Below, one piece after another: positions 1 to 9,341 of a stretch of 64,000 nt of DNA; the stretch's first letter is position 1; each line of letters opens with the position of its first letter. The notes beneath the pieces were generated by a model. The model saw only the letters and a program-made list of their open reading frames with translations, searched no databases and was not told the origin of the DNA. Position numbers and translations under genes: made by a program. Source of the stretch: Acidovorax sp. 210-6 (GTDB lineage: Bacteria; Pseudomonadota; Gammaproteobacteria; Burkholderiales; Burkholderiaceae_C); contig NZ_JAACJE010000001.1 in the NCBI RefSeq assembly GCF_010020825.1, forward strand, positions 1,054,001 through 1,118,000, read 5' to 3'.

Positions 1-66
1 AGGCAAAAAGCGCGTGCCCAGCCCGGCGACGGGGAAAACGGCTTTGCGAACGGTGGCTTGCTGCAT
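1..66 (-). CDS. galU: UTP-glucose-1-phosphate uridylyltransferase, N-terminal fragment
   Basis: Only the first 22 codons lie in the window, read leftward from ATG at 66. They translate to MQQATVRKAVFPVAGLGTRF and onward. The stretch KAVFPVAGLGTRFLP is the nucleotide-binding start (G-x-G-T-R-F) of bacterial GalU, which makes UDP-glucose from UTP and glucose-1-phosphate in the cytoplasm. The gene lies downstream of valS on the same strand, separated by about 110 bases filled by a dispersed repeat. The rest of the protein is outside the window, so intactness cannot be judged. Confidence 0.85.
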   Translation of the reverse strand, partial: MQQATVRKAVFPVAGLGTRFLP

Positions 67-83
67 GGTGTGTGCTCCTGAAT

Positions 84-172
84 GAGGAGCTGCTGGCGCT
101 TGCTTTTCAATAGTTTCAGGCTGTTTTTATGCTGAAAACCAATGAAAACAAGCGCTGGCAGCTATTCTTTTG
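84..172. repeat. Dispersed palindromic repeat, copy 1 (galU-valS gap)
   Basis: Outer arms AGCTGCTGGCGCTTG (88-102) and CAAGCGCTGGCAGCT (149-163) are near-perfect inverted copies. An inner hairpin is formed by TTTCAG (114-119) and CTGAAA (132-137). The inner part is almost identical to the copy at 28650-28736, so these two belong to one subtype. It fills nearly the whole galU-valS gap and extends to the valS stop codon. Confidence 0.75.
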
Positions 173-175
173 ATA

Positions 176-3043
176 TCAGCCCAGGCGGGCGAGTTGGTCG
201 CGCAGGCGGGCGAGCGTGGCGCTGAAATCGGCCACGCGCTTCTTTTCCTGCTCCAGCACGGCGGCCGGAGCCTTGGCGACGAAGGCTTCGTTGCCGAGCT
301 TGCCGTTGGCCTTGGCGATCTCGCCCTCGATGCGCGCCACTTCCTTGGCCAGGCGGGCCTTCTCTGCCGCCACGTCGATCTCCATGTGCAGGCACAGGCG
401 CGCCTCGCCCACCACGGCCACGGGCGCAGCCTGGGCGGCCTGGCTCCAGGCGTCGTCGTCGTCGAACACCTTGACCTCGCTGAGCTTGGCCAGGGCCTGC
501 AACACGGGGGCCGCGCCGCGCATGAACTCGGCATCGCCCACCACGAACAAGGGCAGGCGTGTGGCGGGCGAGACGTTCATCTCGCCACGCAGCGTGCGGC
601 AGGCGTCCACCACGGTCTTGAGGCGCGCCACATGGGCCTCGGCGGCCTCGTCGATGCGCTCGGGCTGCGATTCGGGGTAGGCCGCGATGCTGACCGAGGG
701 GCCGCCGCGGCCGGCCACGGGCGCCACCTTCTGCCACAGCTCTTCGGTGATGAAGGGCGTGATGGGGTGGGCCAGGCGCAGGATGGTCTCCAGCGTGCGG
801 ATCAGCGTGCGGCGCGTGCCGCGTTGTTGCGCCTCGTTGCCGGTCTGGATCTGCACCTTGGCGATTTCGAGGTACCAGTCGCAGAACTCGTTCCAGACGA
901 AGTCGTAGATGGTGTTGGCCACGTTGTCGAGGCGGTAGTCGTCAAAGCCCTTGGCCACCTCGGCCTCGACGCGCTGCAGGCGCGAGGCGATCCAGCGGTC
1001 GGCCTGGGTGAAGTGCAGATAGCCGTCGTTGCAGCTGCCGCCGCCCTGCGGGGCTTGCAGGCCGCAGTCCTGGCCTTCGCAGTTCATCAGCACGAAGCGG
1101 CTGGCGTTCCAGAGCTTGTTGCAGAAGTTGCGGTAGCCCTCGCAGCGCTTGCTGTCGAAGTTGATGCTGCGGCCCAAGGAGGCCAGCGCCGCGAAGGTGA
1201 AGCGCAGCGCGTCGGCGCCGTAGGCCGGAATGCCCTCGGGAAACTCTTTTTGCGTGTTCTTGCGCACCTGGGGCGCGGTTTCGGGCTTGCGCAGGCCCTG
1301 GGTGCGCTTGTCGAGCAGGGGTTCAAGCGCGATGCCGTCGATCAGGTCCACCGGGTCGAGCACGTTGCCCTCGGACTTGCTCATCTTCTTGCCCTGCGCG
1401 TCGCGCACCAGGCCGTGGATGTACACATGCTTGAACGGCACGCGGCCCGTGAAGTGCGTAGTCATCATGATCATCCGGGCGACCCAGAAGAAGATGATGT
1501 CGTAACCCGTCACCAGCACGCTGCTGGGCAGGTAGAGGTTGTAGTCGTCAGTGGCGCCGTCGCCTTGTTCAGGCCAGCCCATGGTGCTGAAGGGCACGAG
1601 GGCGCTGGAGTACCAGGTGTCGAGCACGTCCTCGTCGCGCTTGAGTGTTTTGCCCGGGGCCTGGGCCTGCGCCTCGGCCTCGTCGCGGGCCACGTACACC
1701 TTGCCGTCCTCGTCGTACCAGGCCGGAATCTGGTGGCCCCACCAGAGCTGGCGCGAGATGCACCAGTCCTGGATGTTGTTCATCCACTGGTTGTAGGTGT
1801 TGACCCAGTTCTCGGGCACGAAGCTCACCTGGCCGCCAGCCACGGCGTCGATGGCCTTCTGGGCGATGGACTTGCCCGTGGCATCGCCTTCACCCACCTT
1901 GTTCATGGCCACGAACCACTGGTCGGTCAGCATGGGCTCCACCACCTGGCCGGTGCGGGTGCAGATGGGCACCATGAGCTTGTGCTTCTTGGTCTCGACC
2001 AGCAGGCCCAGGGCTTCGAGGTCGGCCACCACGGCCTTGCGGGCGACGAAGCGGTCCATGCCCTGGTATTTGGCGGGGGCGTTCTCGTTGACGGTGGCCT
2101 GCAGCGTCAGCACGCAGATCATGGGCAGCTTGTGGCGCTGGCCCACGGCATAGTCGTTCTGGTCGTGCGCGGGCGTGACCTTCACCACGCCGGTGCCGAA
2201 CTCGCGGTCCACGTACTCGTCGGCGATCACCGGGATCTGGCGGTCGCACAGCGGCAGATTCACCATCTGGCCGATGAGGTGCCTGTAACGCTCATCCTCG
2301 GGGTGCACCATCACGGCCACGTCGCCCAGCATGGTCTCGGGGCGGGTGGTTGCCACCACGAGCTGGCCCGAGCCGTCGGCCAGCGGGTAGGCGATGTGCC
2401 AGAGCGAGCCGTCTTTCTCCTCGTTCTCCACCTCCAGGTCGGACACGGCGGACTGGAGCTTGGGGTCCCAGTTGACGAGGCGCTTGCCCCGGTAGATCAG
2501 GCCTTGCTGGTACAGGCGCACGAAGGTCTCGGTGACCACCTTGGAGAGCTTGTCGTCCATGGTGAAGTATTCGCGGCTCCAGTCCACGCTGTCGCCCATG
2601 CGGCGCATCTGCGTGGTGATGGTGTTGCCCGACTTTTCCTTCCACTCCCATACCTTGGCGACGAAGTTCTTGCGGCCCAGGTCGTGGCGGCTCACGCCTT
2701 GCTCCTGCAACTGGCGCTCCACCACGATCTGCGTGGCAATGCCCGCGTGGTCGGTGCCAGGCACCCAGGTGGTGTTGAAGCCCTTCATGCGGTGGTAGCG
2801 CGTGAGGCTGTCCATGATGGTCTGGTTGAACGCATGGCCCATGTGCAGCGTGCCCGTCACGTTGGGCGGCGGCAGCTGGATGCAGAACGCGGGTTGGCCC
2901 GCCTCGGGCGTGCCGGTGCCCCGGAAACCGGCGACTCCGTAACCGCGCTTTTCCCATTCAGGCCCCCAATGGGCTTCCAGAGCGGCGGGCTCGAAGGATT
3001 TGGACAGGGACTGCAGGCCGGGTTGCTGGACAGGATCGTTCAT
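176..3043 (-). CDS. valS: Valine--tRNA ligase
   Basis: A class Ia aminoacyl-tRNA synthetase of 955 residues that charges tRNA-Val and edits mischarged threonine. The HIGH-type motif appears as HMGH in [15 protein letters not shown] near the N-terminus, and the KMSKS loop is intact as [10 protein letters not shown]. The C-terminus is a coiled-coil arm rich in A, K and E, typical of ValS. ATG at 3043 (MNDPVQQPG) fits the family better than the in-frame ATG at 3076, which adds 11 residues. Transcribed leftward toward galU. Confidence 0.97.
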   Translation of the reverse strand: MNDPVQQPGLQSLSKSFEPAALEAHWGPEWEKRGYGVAGFRGTGTPEAGQPAFCIQLPPPNVTGTLHMGHAFNQTIMDSLTRYHRMKGFNTTWVPGTDHAGIATQIVVERQLQEQGVSRHDLGRKNFVAKVWEWKEKSGNTITTQMRRMGDSVDWSREYFTMDDKLSKVVTETFVRLYQQGLIYRGKRLVNWDPKLQSAVSDLEVENEEKDGSLWHIAYPLADGSGQLVVATTRPETMLGDVAVMVHPEDERYRHLIGQMVNLPLCDRQIPVIADEYVDREFGTGVVKVTPAHDQNDYAVGQRHKLPMICVLTLQATVNENAPAKYQGMDRFVARKAVVADLEALGLLVETKKHKLMVPICTRTGQVVEPMLTDQWFVAMNKVGEGDATGKSIAQKAIDAVAGGQVSFVPENWVNTYNQWMNNIQDWCISRQLWWGHQIPAWYDEDGKVYVARDEAEAQAQAPGKTLKRDEDVLDTWYSSALVPFSTMGWPEQGDGATDDYNLYLPSSVLVTGYDIIFFWVARMIMMTTHFTGRVPFKHVYIHGLVRDAQGKKMSKSEGNVLDPVDLIDGIALEPLLDKRTQGLRKPETAPQVRKNTQKEFPEGIPAYGADALRFTFAALASLGRSINFDSKRCEGYRNFCNKLWNASRFVLMNCEGQDCGLQAPQGGGSCNDGYLHFTQADRWIASRLQRVEAEVAKGFDDYRLDNVANTIYDFVWNEFCDWYLEIAKVQIQTGNEAQQRGTRRTLIRTLETILRLAHPITPFITEELWQKVAPVAGRGGPSVSIAAYPESQPERIDEAAEAHVARLKTVVDACRTLRGEMNVSPATRLPLFVVGDAEFMRGAAPVLQALAKLSEVKVFDDDDAWSQAAQAAPVAVVGEARLCLHMEIDVAAEKARLAKEVARIEGEIAKANGKLGNEAFVAKAPAAVLEQEKKRVADFSATLARLRDQLARLG

Positions 3044-3159
3044 GGGTACGGTGGGTCTCTGAAAGAACAACGGCATCCCTCGGGATGCCGCTGCGCCACC
3101 TGGTGTGGCAGGGTGTGGGACGGTGATTTTATGCCATCACGTCCCGTCGCACGGTGTGC

Positions 3160-3735
3160 TTACTGCTTGACGGCCTCGATCTGGGCGATCAGGCGCACGT
3201 TCTTGGGGAAGCCCCATTCCACGCCGTAGTTCATGCCCCACTGCGTGCGGTCGATGGTGGCTTCGAAGTCGCCGCCGCAGACCTCGCGCTTGAGCATGGG
3301 GCTGTCGTAGCAGTTGAACTGGTTGGCCTTGAGGGTCAACGGGCCGGTCTTGCCCAGCAGCGTGAGCTGACCTTCGACGCTGGCGACCTTGTCACCGTTG
3401 AAGACGAACTTGTCGGCCACGAACTTCATCGTGGGGTGCTTGGCGGAGTCGAACAGGTCGGCGCTCTGCAGGTGCTTGTCGAAGGCCGGGGTGCCGGAGT
3501 TCACCGACGTGGTGTCGAAGCTGATTTCCACCTTGCCCGACTTGGCGGCCTTGTCCAGTTGCACGGAGCCTTGCTTCTTGTCGAAGCGGGCACGGTTCAC
3601 GGTGGCGCCGAAGTGGCTGATCTCGAAGGTCACGAAGGTGTGCGTGGGGTCGATGGCGTAGTTGGCCGGCTCGGCCTGGGCGATGCCGGTGGCGAGGGTG
3701 GCGGCTGCGGCCAGGGCGATGAGGGAAGTGCGCAT
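3160..3735 (-). CDS. YceI-family periplasmic protein (copy 1)
   Basis: 191 residues with a clear Sec signal peptide (MRTSLIALAAAATLATGIAQA, cleavage after AQA). The YceI lipocalin-like beta barrel follows, starting with YAIDPTHTFVTFEISHFG and containing FDTTSVNSGTPAFDKHL. Family members bind isoprenoid or amphiphilic ligands in the periplasm. ATG at 3735 is chosen because of the signal peptide and an AGGAG ribosome site just upstream; longer in-frame translation has no signal. It is the last gene of a cytochrome b561-YceI-YceI run, an arrangement common in Proteobacteria. The ligand is unknown. Confidence 0.9.
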   Translation of the reverse strand: MRTSLIALAAAATLATGIAQAEPANYAIDPTHTFVTFEISHFGATVNRARFDKKQGSVQLDKAAKSGKVEISFDTTSVNSGTPAFDKHLQSADLFDSAKHPTMKFVADKFVFNGDKVASVEGQLTLLGKTGPLTLKANQFNCYDSPMLKREVCGGDFEATIDRTQWGMNYGVEWGFPKNVRLIAQIEAVKQ

Positions 3736-3803
3736 GGAAGAGCTCCTGTGGAAAAAGAACGATGAAAAAAAGAAACGCAGGGGGAAAACAGCAGGGCGCT
3801 GGA

Positions 3804-4376
3804 TCAGATCTTGCCCACGCCCGTGAGCGCGAGCTTGAACTTCACCTGCACCTCGTCGGCCACCATGGAGGTGTCGGCCCATTCGCCGTCGCCGATCTTG
3901 AAGGCCAGACGCTTGATGGGCAGCACGCCGGTGGCGGTGGTGGTGGCGCCCGATTGGGTCAGCACCACAGGCACCGACACATTGACCGACGTGCCCTTGA
4001 TGGTGAGCTTGCCCGCCACATCGAACTTGCCACCGCCCAGGGCCTTGATGGTGCTGGACTCGAACGTGGCTTGCGGGAACTGCGCCACGTTGAACCACAC
4101 CGGCTTGGGCAGTTCGGCGTCAGTCTCGCGGGCGCCCATGGTGGCGCTGCCGGTGTCCACGCTGAAGCGGATGCGGCTGCTCTCGGGCTTGGCGGGGTCA
4201 AAGCTCAATTGGGCGTCGAACTTGCGGAAGTGGCCTTGCATGGGCACGCCCATTTGCTTGGCGGCAAATTCGATGCTGCTCTGGGCAGGCACCAGTTGCT
4301 GCTGGGCCTGGGCGGAAACGGCCACCAGCAAGCCGGCGGCCAGGGTCAGGGTGGGGAGGGTGCGCAATGTCAGCAT
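3804..4376 (-). CDS. YceI-family periplasmic protein (copy 2)
   Basis: 190 residues with signal peptide MLTLRTLPTLTLAAGLLVAV ending at AQA. The body is a second YceI domain (QSSIEFAAKQMGVPMQGHFRKF near the N-terminus, GDGEWADTSMVADEVQVKF near the C-terminus). It diverges clearly from copy 1 and belongs to the cytochrome-b561-associated subgroup. GAGG sits a few bases before the ATG. It is 38 bases downstream of the cytochrome b561 gene and 68 bases upstream of copy 1, so the three are probably co-transcribed. Confidence 0.9.
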   Translation of the reverse strand: MLTLRTLPTLTLAAGLLVAVSAQAQQQLVPAQSSIEFAAKQMGVPMQGHFRKFDAQLSFDPAKPESSRIRFSVDTGSATMGARETDAELPKPVWFNVAQFPQATFESSTIKALGGGKFDVAGKLTIKGTSVNVSVPVVLTQSGATTTATGVLPIKRLAFKIGDGEWADTSMVADEVQVKFKLALTGVGKI

Positions 4377-4414
4377 AAGACCTCGGAAGTTGTCTGCAAA
4401 AACGGGTGGAAGGG

Positions 4415-4984
4415 TCAGTCGCGGCCAGGCAACATGCGGGACATCAGGCCGTCGCCGTCCACGAAGTGGTGCTTGAGTGCGGCGGCCACATGCACCAGCA
4501 CCAGCAGCGCCAGCCCCATGGCCAGTACGTTGTGGCTCAGCTTGAGGTTGTCGGCCAGGGCCTGGCTGACGGGTACGAAGTCGGGCAGGGCAATGCGGCC
4601 GAACCACAGCACCCGGAACCCCGAAGCCGAGCTGTAGGCCCAGCCGGTCAGGGGCACGGCAAAGAACAGCAGGTACATCAGGCCATGGGTGCCATGGTGC
4701 GCCAGGCGCTGCCAGGCCGGCATGGCCAGAAGCATGGTTTGCGGCAGCGGGGGCGGACGCTTCCACAGGCGCCACAGCAGGCGCACCAGGGCCAGGGCCA
4801 GCACGGTGACGCCAGCCCATTTGTGCCAGTTGTAGAGCTTGAGCCGCGCGGGGGAGACCGGCAGGTCCACCATATAGACGCCCACACCGAACAGCCCGAT
4901 CAGCACCAGTGCCATCAGCCAGTGCAGGCCCATGGCGACAAGGCTGTAGCGGGCGGTCGGTGACGTTGCGGACGGGTGTTGCAT
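4415..4984 (-). CDS. Cytochrome b561-type membrane protein
   Basis: 189 residues with four predicted membrane helices. The first is YSLVAMGLHWLMALVLIGLF; the others lie near residues 52-72, 95-115 and 150-175. Histidines suited to b-type heme ligation sit in HW, NWHKW, LSHN and LVHVAAA, as in CybB/b561. ATG at 4984 (MQHPSATSP) gives the usual length, while the in-frame ATG at 5059 adds a 25-residue tail without hydrophobic character. It heads the run with the two YceI genes. These b561 proteins are thought to pass electrons to or from quinone at the inner membrane. Confidence 0.88.
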   Translation of the reverse strand: MQHPSATSPTARYSLVAMGLHWLMALVLIGLFGVGVYMVDLPVSPARLKLYNWHKWAGVTVLALALVRLLWRLWKRPPPLPQTMLLAMPAWQRLAHHGTHGLMYLLFFAVPLTGWAYSSASGFRVLWFGRIALPDFVPVSQALADNLKLSHNVLAMGLALLVLVHVAAALKHHFVDGDGLMSRMLPGRD

Positions 4985-5100
4985 GGTGGGCGGTACGGTA
5001 ATGAAAAGTCTGGCAATCCCCAGATCGGTGGGGCGGTGCCCCAGGTCCTGGGGCGGCATGCTGGGAAGTGTAGAAAGCGCGCAGTTCTTGCAGTTTCAAC

Positions 5101-5135
5101 GGAATTGATTCCATCGTTCAACGGGCGTGAACGAT
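5101..5135. repeat. Inverted repeats between hemY and the b561 gene
   Basis: Perfect arms ATCGTTCA (5113-5120) and TGAACGAT (5128-5135) flank a 7-base loop. They directly adjoin the palindrome GGAATTGATTCC (5101-5112). No U-rich tract follows on either strand, so this is not a classical terminator. It could be an operator upstream of the b561-YceI genes or an RNA processing hairpin after hemY. Confidence 0.4.
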
Positions 5136-5169
5136 GAGCCCCTGATCCGGGGTGGTTCAGGGGGGGCGC

Positions 5170-6444
5170 TCAGATCGCCTGTGCGGCTTTTTTCCAGGCC
5201 TGGGCGGCCGCCGCAGTGTCGTCGCGCTGTTCGGCCAACTCGGCCAGCTTGCACCAGGCGTTGCGGCGCAGCCGGGCGTCCTGCAACTGTGGCGCTGCCT
5301 GGGCCAGCAATAGCTGCGCCTTGCCCCACAGCTGGCGCTGTGCGCAGGCCATGCCGGACAGGTATTGCAGGCGGGCGTCGCTGGGGAGGGCCTTCTGCGC
5401 GGCTTCGATGCGTGCCAGCCAGGCGGCGTCGCTGTCGTCCAGGCTGCCTTCGAGGGTGGAAATCAGGCGCTGGACGTGCACGTCGGTCATGGACGAGGGC
5501 AGCTCGACAAACTGCTGCCACACCGGTTGCAGCCATTGGCGCACCTGTGCGCTGTCTCCGCCGAGCAGGGACAGGCGCTGGGCCGCCTGCAGGGCGACTT
5601 CGGGCATGGCGCGGTCGCTGGCTTCGAGTGAAAGCCAGGCCGCTTGCAGTTGCGCTGGGTCGTGCGACTGCTGGATGAGTTCGATGGCCAGGCCGCGCAC
5701 CAGGCTGCGCGCCGCATCGGCCGAGAAGGCGCGGTGCTTGCCCAGCAGGCGTGCCGTGTCCAGCGCATCGCGCGTGCGGCCCGCCAGGCGGCTGGCCTTG
5801 AGGCGGATGCGCAGTGCCAGCGTGCGCCGTGCCGCGCCCTGGGGCAGTTGGGCCAGGCGTTCGAGCGAGCCTTCGGCGTCGCGGTCGTCCAGGCTCCAGC
5901 GGGCGGCGCGCATGTGCGCGCCTTCGTGCAGTTCCTGGGCGACGTGGCGTTTTTCCTTGGCGTGGTTCAGCGCCAGCTCGAAGTAGCGGTCGCGCAGCGT
6001 GCGGTCTTGCAGTGCGTGTGAGGTCTCGGCCGCCACCATGTGCGCGAGCGCGCGGATCTGGTGGCCGTGGGGCGGGGTTTCGCCTTCCTGGCGCAGGGCC
6101 TGTTCCTGGTCCATCGCCGCCAGCGCGGCCTTGCGGGCGCGCAAGAAGCGGCCGGCGAGCATTTGTGCAAAGGCGTCGAGCAGTGCGGCATGCATGCTGC
6201 GCTCGCGCTGTTGCAGTCGCCAGCGTTGGGCCTGGCGTGGCAGCTCCAGCAGCGCTGCCAGCGCACGCAGCGCGGCATGCAGGGTGACAAAACCCAGCAC
6301 CAGCACCAGCAGCACCAGGTTGAGCGAAAGATCCACGCGGTAGGGTGGCCAGAACAAGGTGACCGTGCCCTGGTTGTTGCCCGCAAACAAGGCCACGGCC
6401 ACGGCCACGCCAAACAGTGCCAGGAGCCAGAGTGCTGCACGCAT
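5170..6444 (-). CDS. hemY: HemY-type membrane protein of the heme operon
   Basis: 424 residues with two N-terminal membrane helices (about residues 1-20 and 38-60). The long helical, TPR-like remainder is characteristic of the proteobacterial HemY_N family, not the protoporphyrinogen oxidase that shares the name in Bacillus. The exact role in tetrapyrrole biosynthesis is unsettled. It is the last gene of hemC-hemD-hemX-hemY and starts 24 bases after hemX. It ends at a run of inverted repeats before the b561 gene. Confidence 0.9.
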   Translation of the reverse strand: MRAALWLLALFGVAVAVALFAGNNQGTVTLFWPPYRVDLSLNLVLLVLVLGFVTLHAALRALAALLELPRQAQRWRLQQRERSMHAALLDAFAQMLAGRFLRARKAALAAMDQEQALRQEGETPPHGHQIRALAHMVAAETSHALQDRTLRDRYFELALNHAKEKRHVAQELHEGAHMRAARWSLDDRDAEGSLERLAQLPQGAARRTLALRIRLKASRLAGRTRDALDTARLLGKHRAFSADAARSLVRGLAIELIQQSHDPAQLQAAWLSLEASDRAMPEVALQAAQRLSLLGGDSAQVRQWLQPVWQQFVELPSSMTDVHVQRLISTLEGSLDDSDAAWLARIEAAQKALPSDARLQYLSGMACAQRQLWGKAQLLLAQAAPQLQDARLRRNAWCKLAELAEQRDDTAAAAQAWKKAAQAI

Positions 6445-6468
6445 CGGTTGGTCCTTGCCGGTGGGCGG

Positions 6469-7545
6469 TCAGCGGCCGGCGGCCGCCGTGGCCAGGGCCG
6501 AGAGGGTTTCGTCGGGCCGGGGCAGTTCGGCCACCTTCATCGACGCCTGCACCTGCTGCAGCACCGTGGCCGCGCTTTGCGTGCGGCGCGATGCGGGGTC
6601 GAAATAGCGATTGAGGGCCGCGGTGGCCGCCGTGAGGTCGGTGCGGGCCGAGTCGAGCTGGCGCGCCAGCACACCCATGCGTGCATTGAGCAGCTTGAGC
6701 TTGAGGTTCTCGCGCAGGAAAAAGGCCTGATCGGGCGCCAGCAGCGCGGCTTCGGGTTGGTCGATGCGGCTCAGGCGCACCAGACCCTTGGCTTCGTCGA
6801 ACACCACCTGTCCGACGCGCTGGAGCCAGACCCACCAGGCGTCCTGCCCGCTGGTGTCGGCCTCGGGGTCGGCCGGCTGGGCCTGCAGGCGGCGGGTGGA
6901 TGCGGCCAGCGCGACGGCGTTGGCCAGCGGAAGCTCGTCCACCTGGCGCACCAGGTCGTCCAGCCGGGACAGCAGGCCCGAGGTGTCGGCCACGCTGGCG
7001 CTGCCAATGCGCTCCAGGTCGCGCCCAATGGCGCGCTGCACCGGCGCCAGGCGCGGCTGGGCGGCGCGTTCGATGCGTTGCTGCGCATTCTTGAGTGCAC
7101 CCACCAGCGGCTCCAGGCTGCCGGTGAGCTGGGCCTGTTGCTGCGCCAGGCGCAGCGAGGATTCGATGTCCACCACCAGGTTCTCGTCGCGCGAGCGCGA
7201 GAGGCTTTGCATCAGCTCTTCCAACTGCCCGCGCTGCAGGGCCACTTCGTTGACGCGCGCCTCCTGCACCGCAAGGCGGGCGCTGGCTTCGGTCACCTGT
7301 TCCTGGGCCTGGCGGGCCAGGGTGCGTGCTTCGATGGCCTGGGTGTTGGCTTCCTGGCTCTGGCGTGCCAGGGCCTCTTGCATGGTGTCCAGCCGTTGCC
7401 AGAGCATGGTGCTGCTGGCCAGTCCGGCCACCGCAATACCTCCCAGCACATAGACCAGGAGCCTGGACGGTGCGCCCCCGGAGCCCACCGGTGTGGGGGC
7501 TGCCACGGGGCCGGGAGCAGGGGCAGATTCGGGCGCTTGGCTCAT
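6469..7545 (-). CDS. hemX: HemX-type membrane protein (uroporphyrinogen-III C-methyltransferase-like)
   Basis: 358 residues. A proline/alanine-rich cytoplasmic start leads to a single membrane helix (LLVYVLGGIAVAGLASSTML, residues about 29-48). A long coiled coil rich in Q, E and A follows (about residues 50-110), then the HemX domain. No S-adenosylmethionine-binding methyltransferase domain is visible, so the family's enzyme name is misleading. The ATG overlaps the hemD stop as ATGA, indicating translational coupling. Confidence 0.9.
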   Translation of the reverse strand: MSQAPESAPAPGPVAAPTPVGSGGAPSRLLVYVLGGIAVAGLASSTMLWQRLDTMQEALARQSQEANTQAIEARTLARQAQEQVTEASARLAVQEARVNEVALQRGQLEELMQSLSRSRDENLVVDIESSLRLAQQQAQLTGSLEPLVGALKNAQQRIERAAQPRLAPVQRAIGRDLERIGSASVADTSGLLSRLDDLVRQVDELPLANAVALAASTRRLQAQPADPEADTSGQDAWWVWLQRVGQVVFDEAKGLVRLSRIDQPEAALLAPDQAFFLRENLKLKLLNARMGVLARQLDSARTDLTAATAALNRYFDPASRRTQSAATVLQQVQASMKVAELPRPDETLSALATAAAGR

Positions 7546-8333
7546 GGCTGGGATTCTATCGAGGCTGCCACGTCGGCCAAGGCCGGGCGGCACTCGCGCA
7601 CCTCGCCAAAACCCGCGTTCCGCGCTGCTTGGGCAATGCGCGGGTGCGTGGCCAGGGCGCGCGCCTGGCGCCAGTCCTGGCCTGGCAGCGCGGCACACAG
7701 GTGCTCCAGCGCCTGCGAGCTGCTCAGCAGCCACAGCGAGCCATCGCTGGCGGCCTCGCGTGCCAGGGCCTGCTGTGGCGCATTCCATACAGGTGCGCCG
7801 CGTGTATAGGCCACGACAAAGTCCACCGCCCCCCCGGCGGCGCGGATCTGCTGTGCCAGCCAGTCGCGCCCGGTGCCCTCTTGGGTGGCACCGGCTTCGG
7901 TGCCGCGCACGATGAGCACGCGTGCACCGGGCCCCACCTGGCTGTGCACCTGGGCCCACAGCGATTCGGAGTCGAACTGCGCGGCATCGGGTGCCGGGGT
8001 GTCGATGCGCGAACCCTCCACGCCCAGGGCCTGCAATGCGCGGGCCGTGCCGGGGCCGGGTGACCATGCTCTTGTTTTGATAGCGTCTTGCGCTTGCTGG
8101 GTAAGCGCTAGAGCCGTTTTATGATCAAAAAAATGCTGGCCTGCGTTGCTGCTCACCACCATGACGGCGCTGTACGCGCCCGCCTGCACCTGGGCGCGGG
8201 CCAGCTCCAGCGCCTGCACATCGGCGGGCGGGGTGATGGCAATGAGGGGGAGTGCCAGCGCGTCGATGCCGCGGGCCTGCAAGGAGGCCACCCACTGCAG
8301 GGCCTCGCGCTCGGGCCGGGTGACAATGACCAT
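7542..8333 (-). CDS. hemD: Uroporphyrinogen-III synthase with an in-frame repeat insertion
   Basis: 263 residues. HemD closes hydroxymethylbilane to uroporphyrinogen III in the cytoplasm. The start MVIVTRPEREALQWV and the SNAGQHFF and PGPGTARALQALG segments are family hallmarks. ATG at 8333 lies one base after the hemC stop; the longer upstream translation is hemC read in another frame. Between FF and SPGPGT the protein carries about 20 extra residues (DHKTALALTQQAQDAIKTRA). These are encoded exactly by a dispersed palindromic repeat (8072-8130), so the protein is longer than usual by that segment but the frame stays open. Confidence 0.92.
   Translation of the reverse strand: MVIVTRPEREALQWVASLQARGIDALALPLIAITPPADVQALELARAQVQAGAYSAVMVVSSNAGQHFFDHKTALALTQQAQDAIKTRAWSPGPGTARALQALGVEGSRIDTPAPDAAQFDSESLWAQVHSQVGPGARVLIVRGTEAGATQEGTGRDWLAQQIRAAGGAVDFVVAYTRGAPVWNAPQQALAREAASDGSLWLLSSSQALEHLCAALPGQDWRQARALATHPRIAQAARNAGFGEVRECRPALADVAASIESQP
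8072..8130. repeat. Dispersed palindromic repeat, copy 2 (inside hemD)
   Basis: Arms GATAGCGTCTTGCGCTT (8079-8095) and AAGCGCTAGAGCCGTTTTATGATC (split as AAGCGCTAGAGC at 8103 onward and TTTTATGATC to 8125) form an imperfect hairpin with the AGCGCTT and TAGC modules of this family. It lies wholly inside the hemD coding region and preserves the frame. AT-rich flanks stand out from the surrounding GC-rich coding sequence. Confidence 0.75.
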
Positions 8334-8334
8334 C

Positions 8335-9261
8335 TCAGCCCGTGGCGCCGCCCGCGCGCAATTGCGCTGCCACGGACATGCCCAGCGCGTCGGCCTGTTC
8401 CAGCGTGGTGGCCGGGCCGCTGGCACTGGCGCGCACCAGGGCGATGCGGCCTTCGGGGTCGCCCCAGGCGGCGTCGATGCGCAGTTGGTCACCCTCGAAC
8501 CGGGCATGCGCCGCCAGCGGCATGGAGCAGCTGCCGCCCATGCTGCGGCTCACGGCGCGCTCGGCGGTCACGGCAATCCAGGTGGGCTGGTGGGCCAGGG
8601 GGCGCAGCGCCTCGACCAGGTCCACTCGGTCGGCGCGCACCTCGATGCCCAGGGCGCCCTGGCCTGCGGCGGGCAGCATCTGGTCGATGGGGAATTCGGT
8701 GCGGATGCGGCTTTGCAGCCCCAGGCGTTTGAGCCCCGCAGCCGCCAGCACGATGGCCTGGTACTGGCCTTCGTCAAGCTTGCGCAGGCGCGTGTCCAGG
8801 TTGCCGCGCAGGGGTTCGATCTTCAGGTCCGGTCGCAGCGCGTGCAGCAGCACCTGGCGGCGCAGGCTGGACGTGCCCACCACCGCGCCCTGCGGCAGCT
8901 CTTGCAGGCTGGCGAAGTGCGGCGACACAAAGGCGTCGCGCGGGTCTTCGCGCTCCATCACGCAGGCCAGGGCAAAACCCTCGGGCAGCTCCATGGGCAC
9001 GTCCTTGAGCGAATGCACGGCAATCTGCGCACGCCCGTCGTGCAATGCGGTTTCCAGTTCCTTGACGAACAGGCCCTTGCCGCCCACCTTGCTCAAGCTA
9101 CGGTCCAGGATCTGGTCACCCAGCGTGGTCATGCCCAGCAGCTCCACGCTGTGCCCGCGTGCACGCAGCAGGGCCTGCACATGTTCGGCTTGCCACAGGG
9201 CCAGGCGGCTTTCCCGGGTGGCAATGGTGATGGGGGGGAGGGTGGGGCGCTCGGTCGTCAT
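8335..9261 (-). CDS. hemC: Hydroxymethylbilane synthase (porphobilinogen deaminase)
   Basis: 308 residues, the usual length. It polymerises four porphobilinogen units into hydroxymethylbilane. Visible hallmarks are the start [18 protein letters not shown], the [15 protein letters not shown] loop, VGTSSLRRQ, and the cofactor-attachment cysteine in [12 protein letters not shown]. First gene of hemC-hemD-hemX-hemY, transcribed away from ppc with 80 bases between the two starts. Confidence 0.97.
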   Translation of the reverse strand: MTTERPTLPPITIATRESRLALWQAEHVQALLRARGHSVELLGMTTLGDQILDRSLSKVGGKGLFVKELETALHDGRAQIAVHSLKDVPMELPEGFALACVMEREDPRDAFVSPHFASLQELPQGAVVGTSSLRRQVLLHALRPDLKIEPLRGNLDTRLRKLDEGQYQAIVLAAAGLKRLGLQSRIRTEFPIDQMLPAAGQGALGIEVRADRVDLVEALRPLAHQPTWIAVTAERAVSRSMGGSCSMPLAAHARFEGDQLRIDAAWGDPEGRIALVRASASGPATTLEQADALGMSVAAQLRAGGATG

Positions 9262-9341
9262 GTTTTTGCAGGGTAAGGCTCAGCGCGCGATGCTAGCATC
9301 CCGCGCTGCAGCATTCCGGCACCGCACCCAGGAGACAAGCC

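Noticed and set aside
7542-8507. Longer HemD start at 8507
   Set aside because: The extra 58 residues come from hemC read in another frame; the conserved HemD start MVIVTRPERE lies at 8333.
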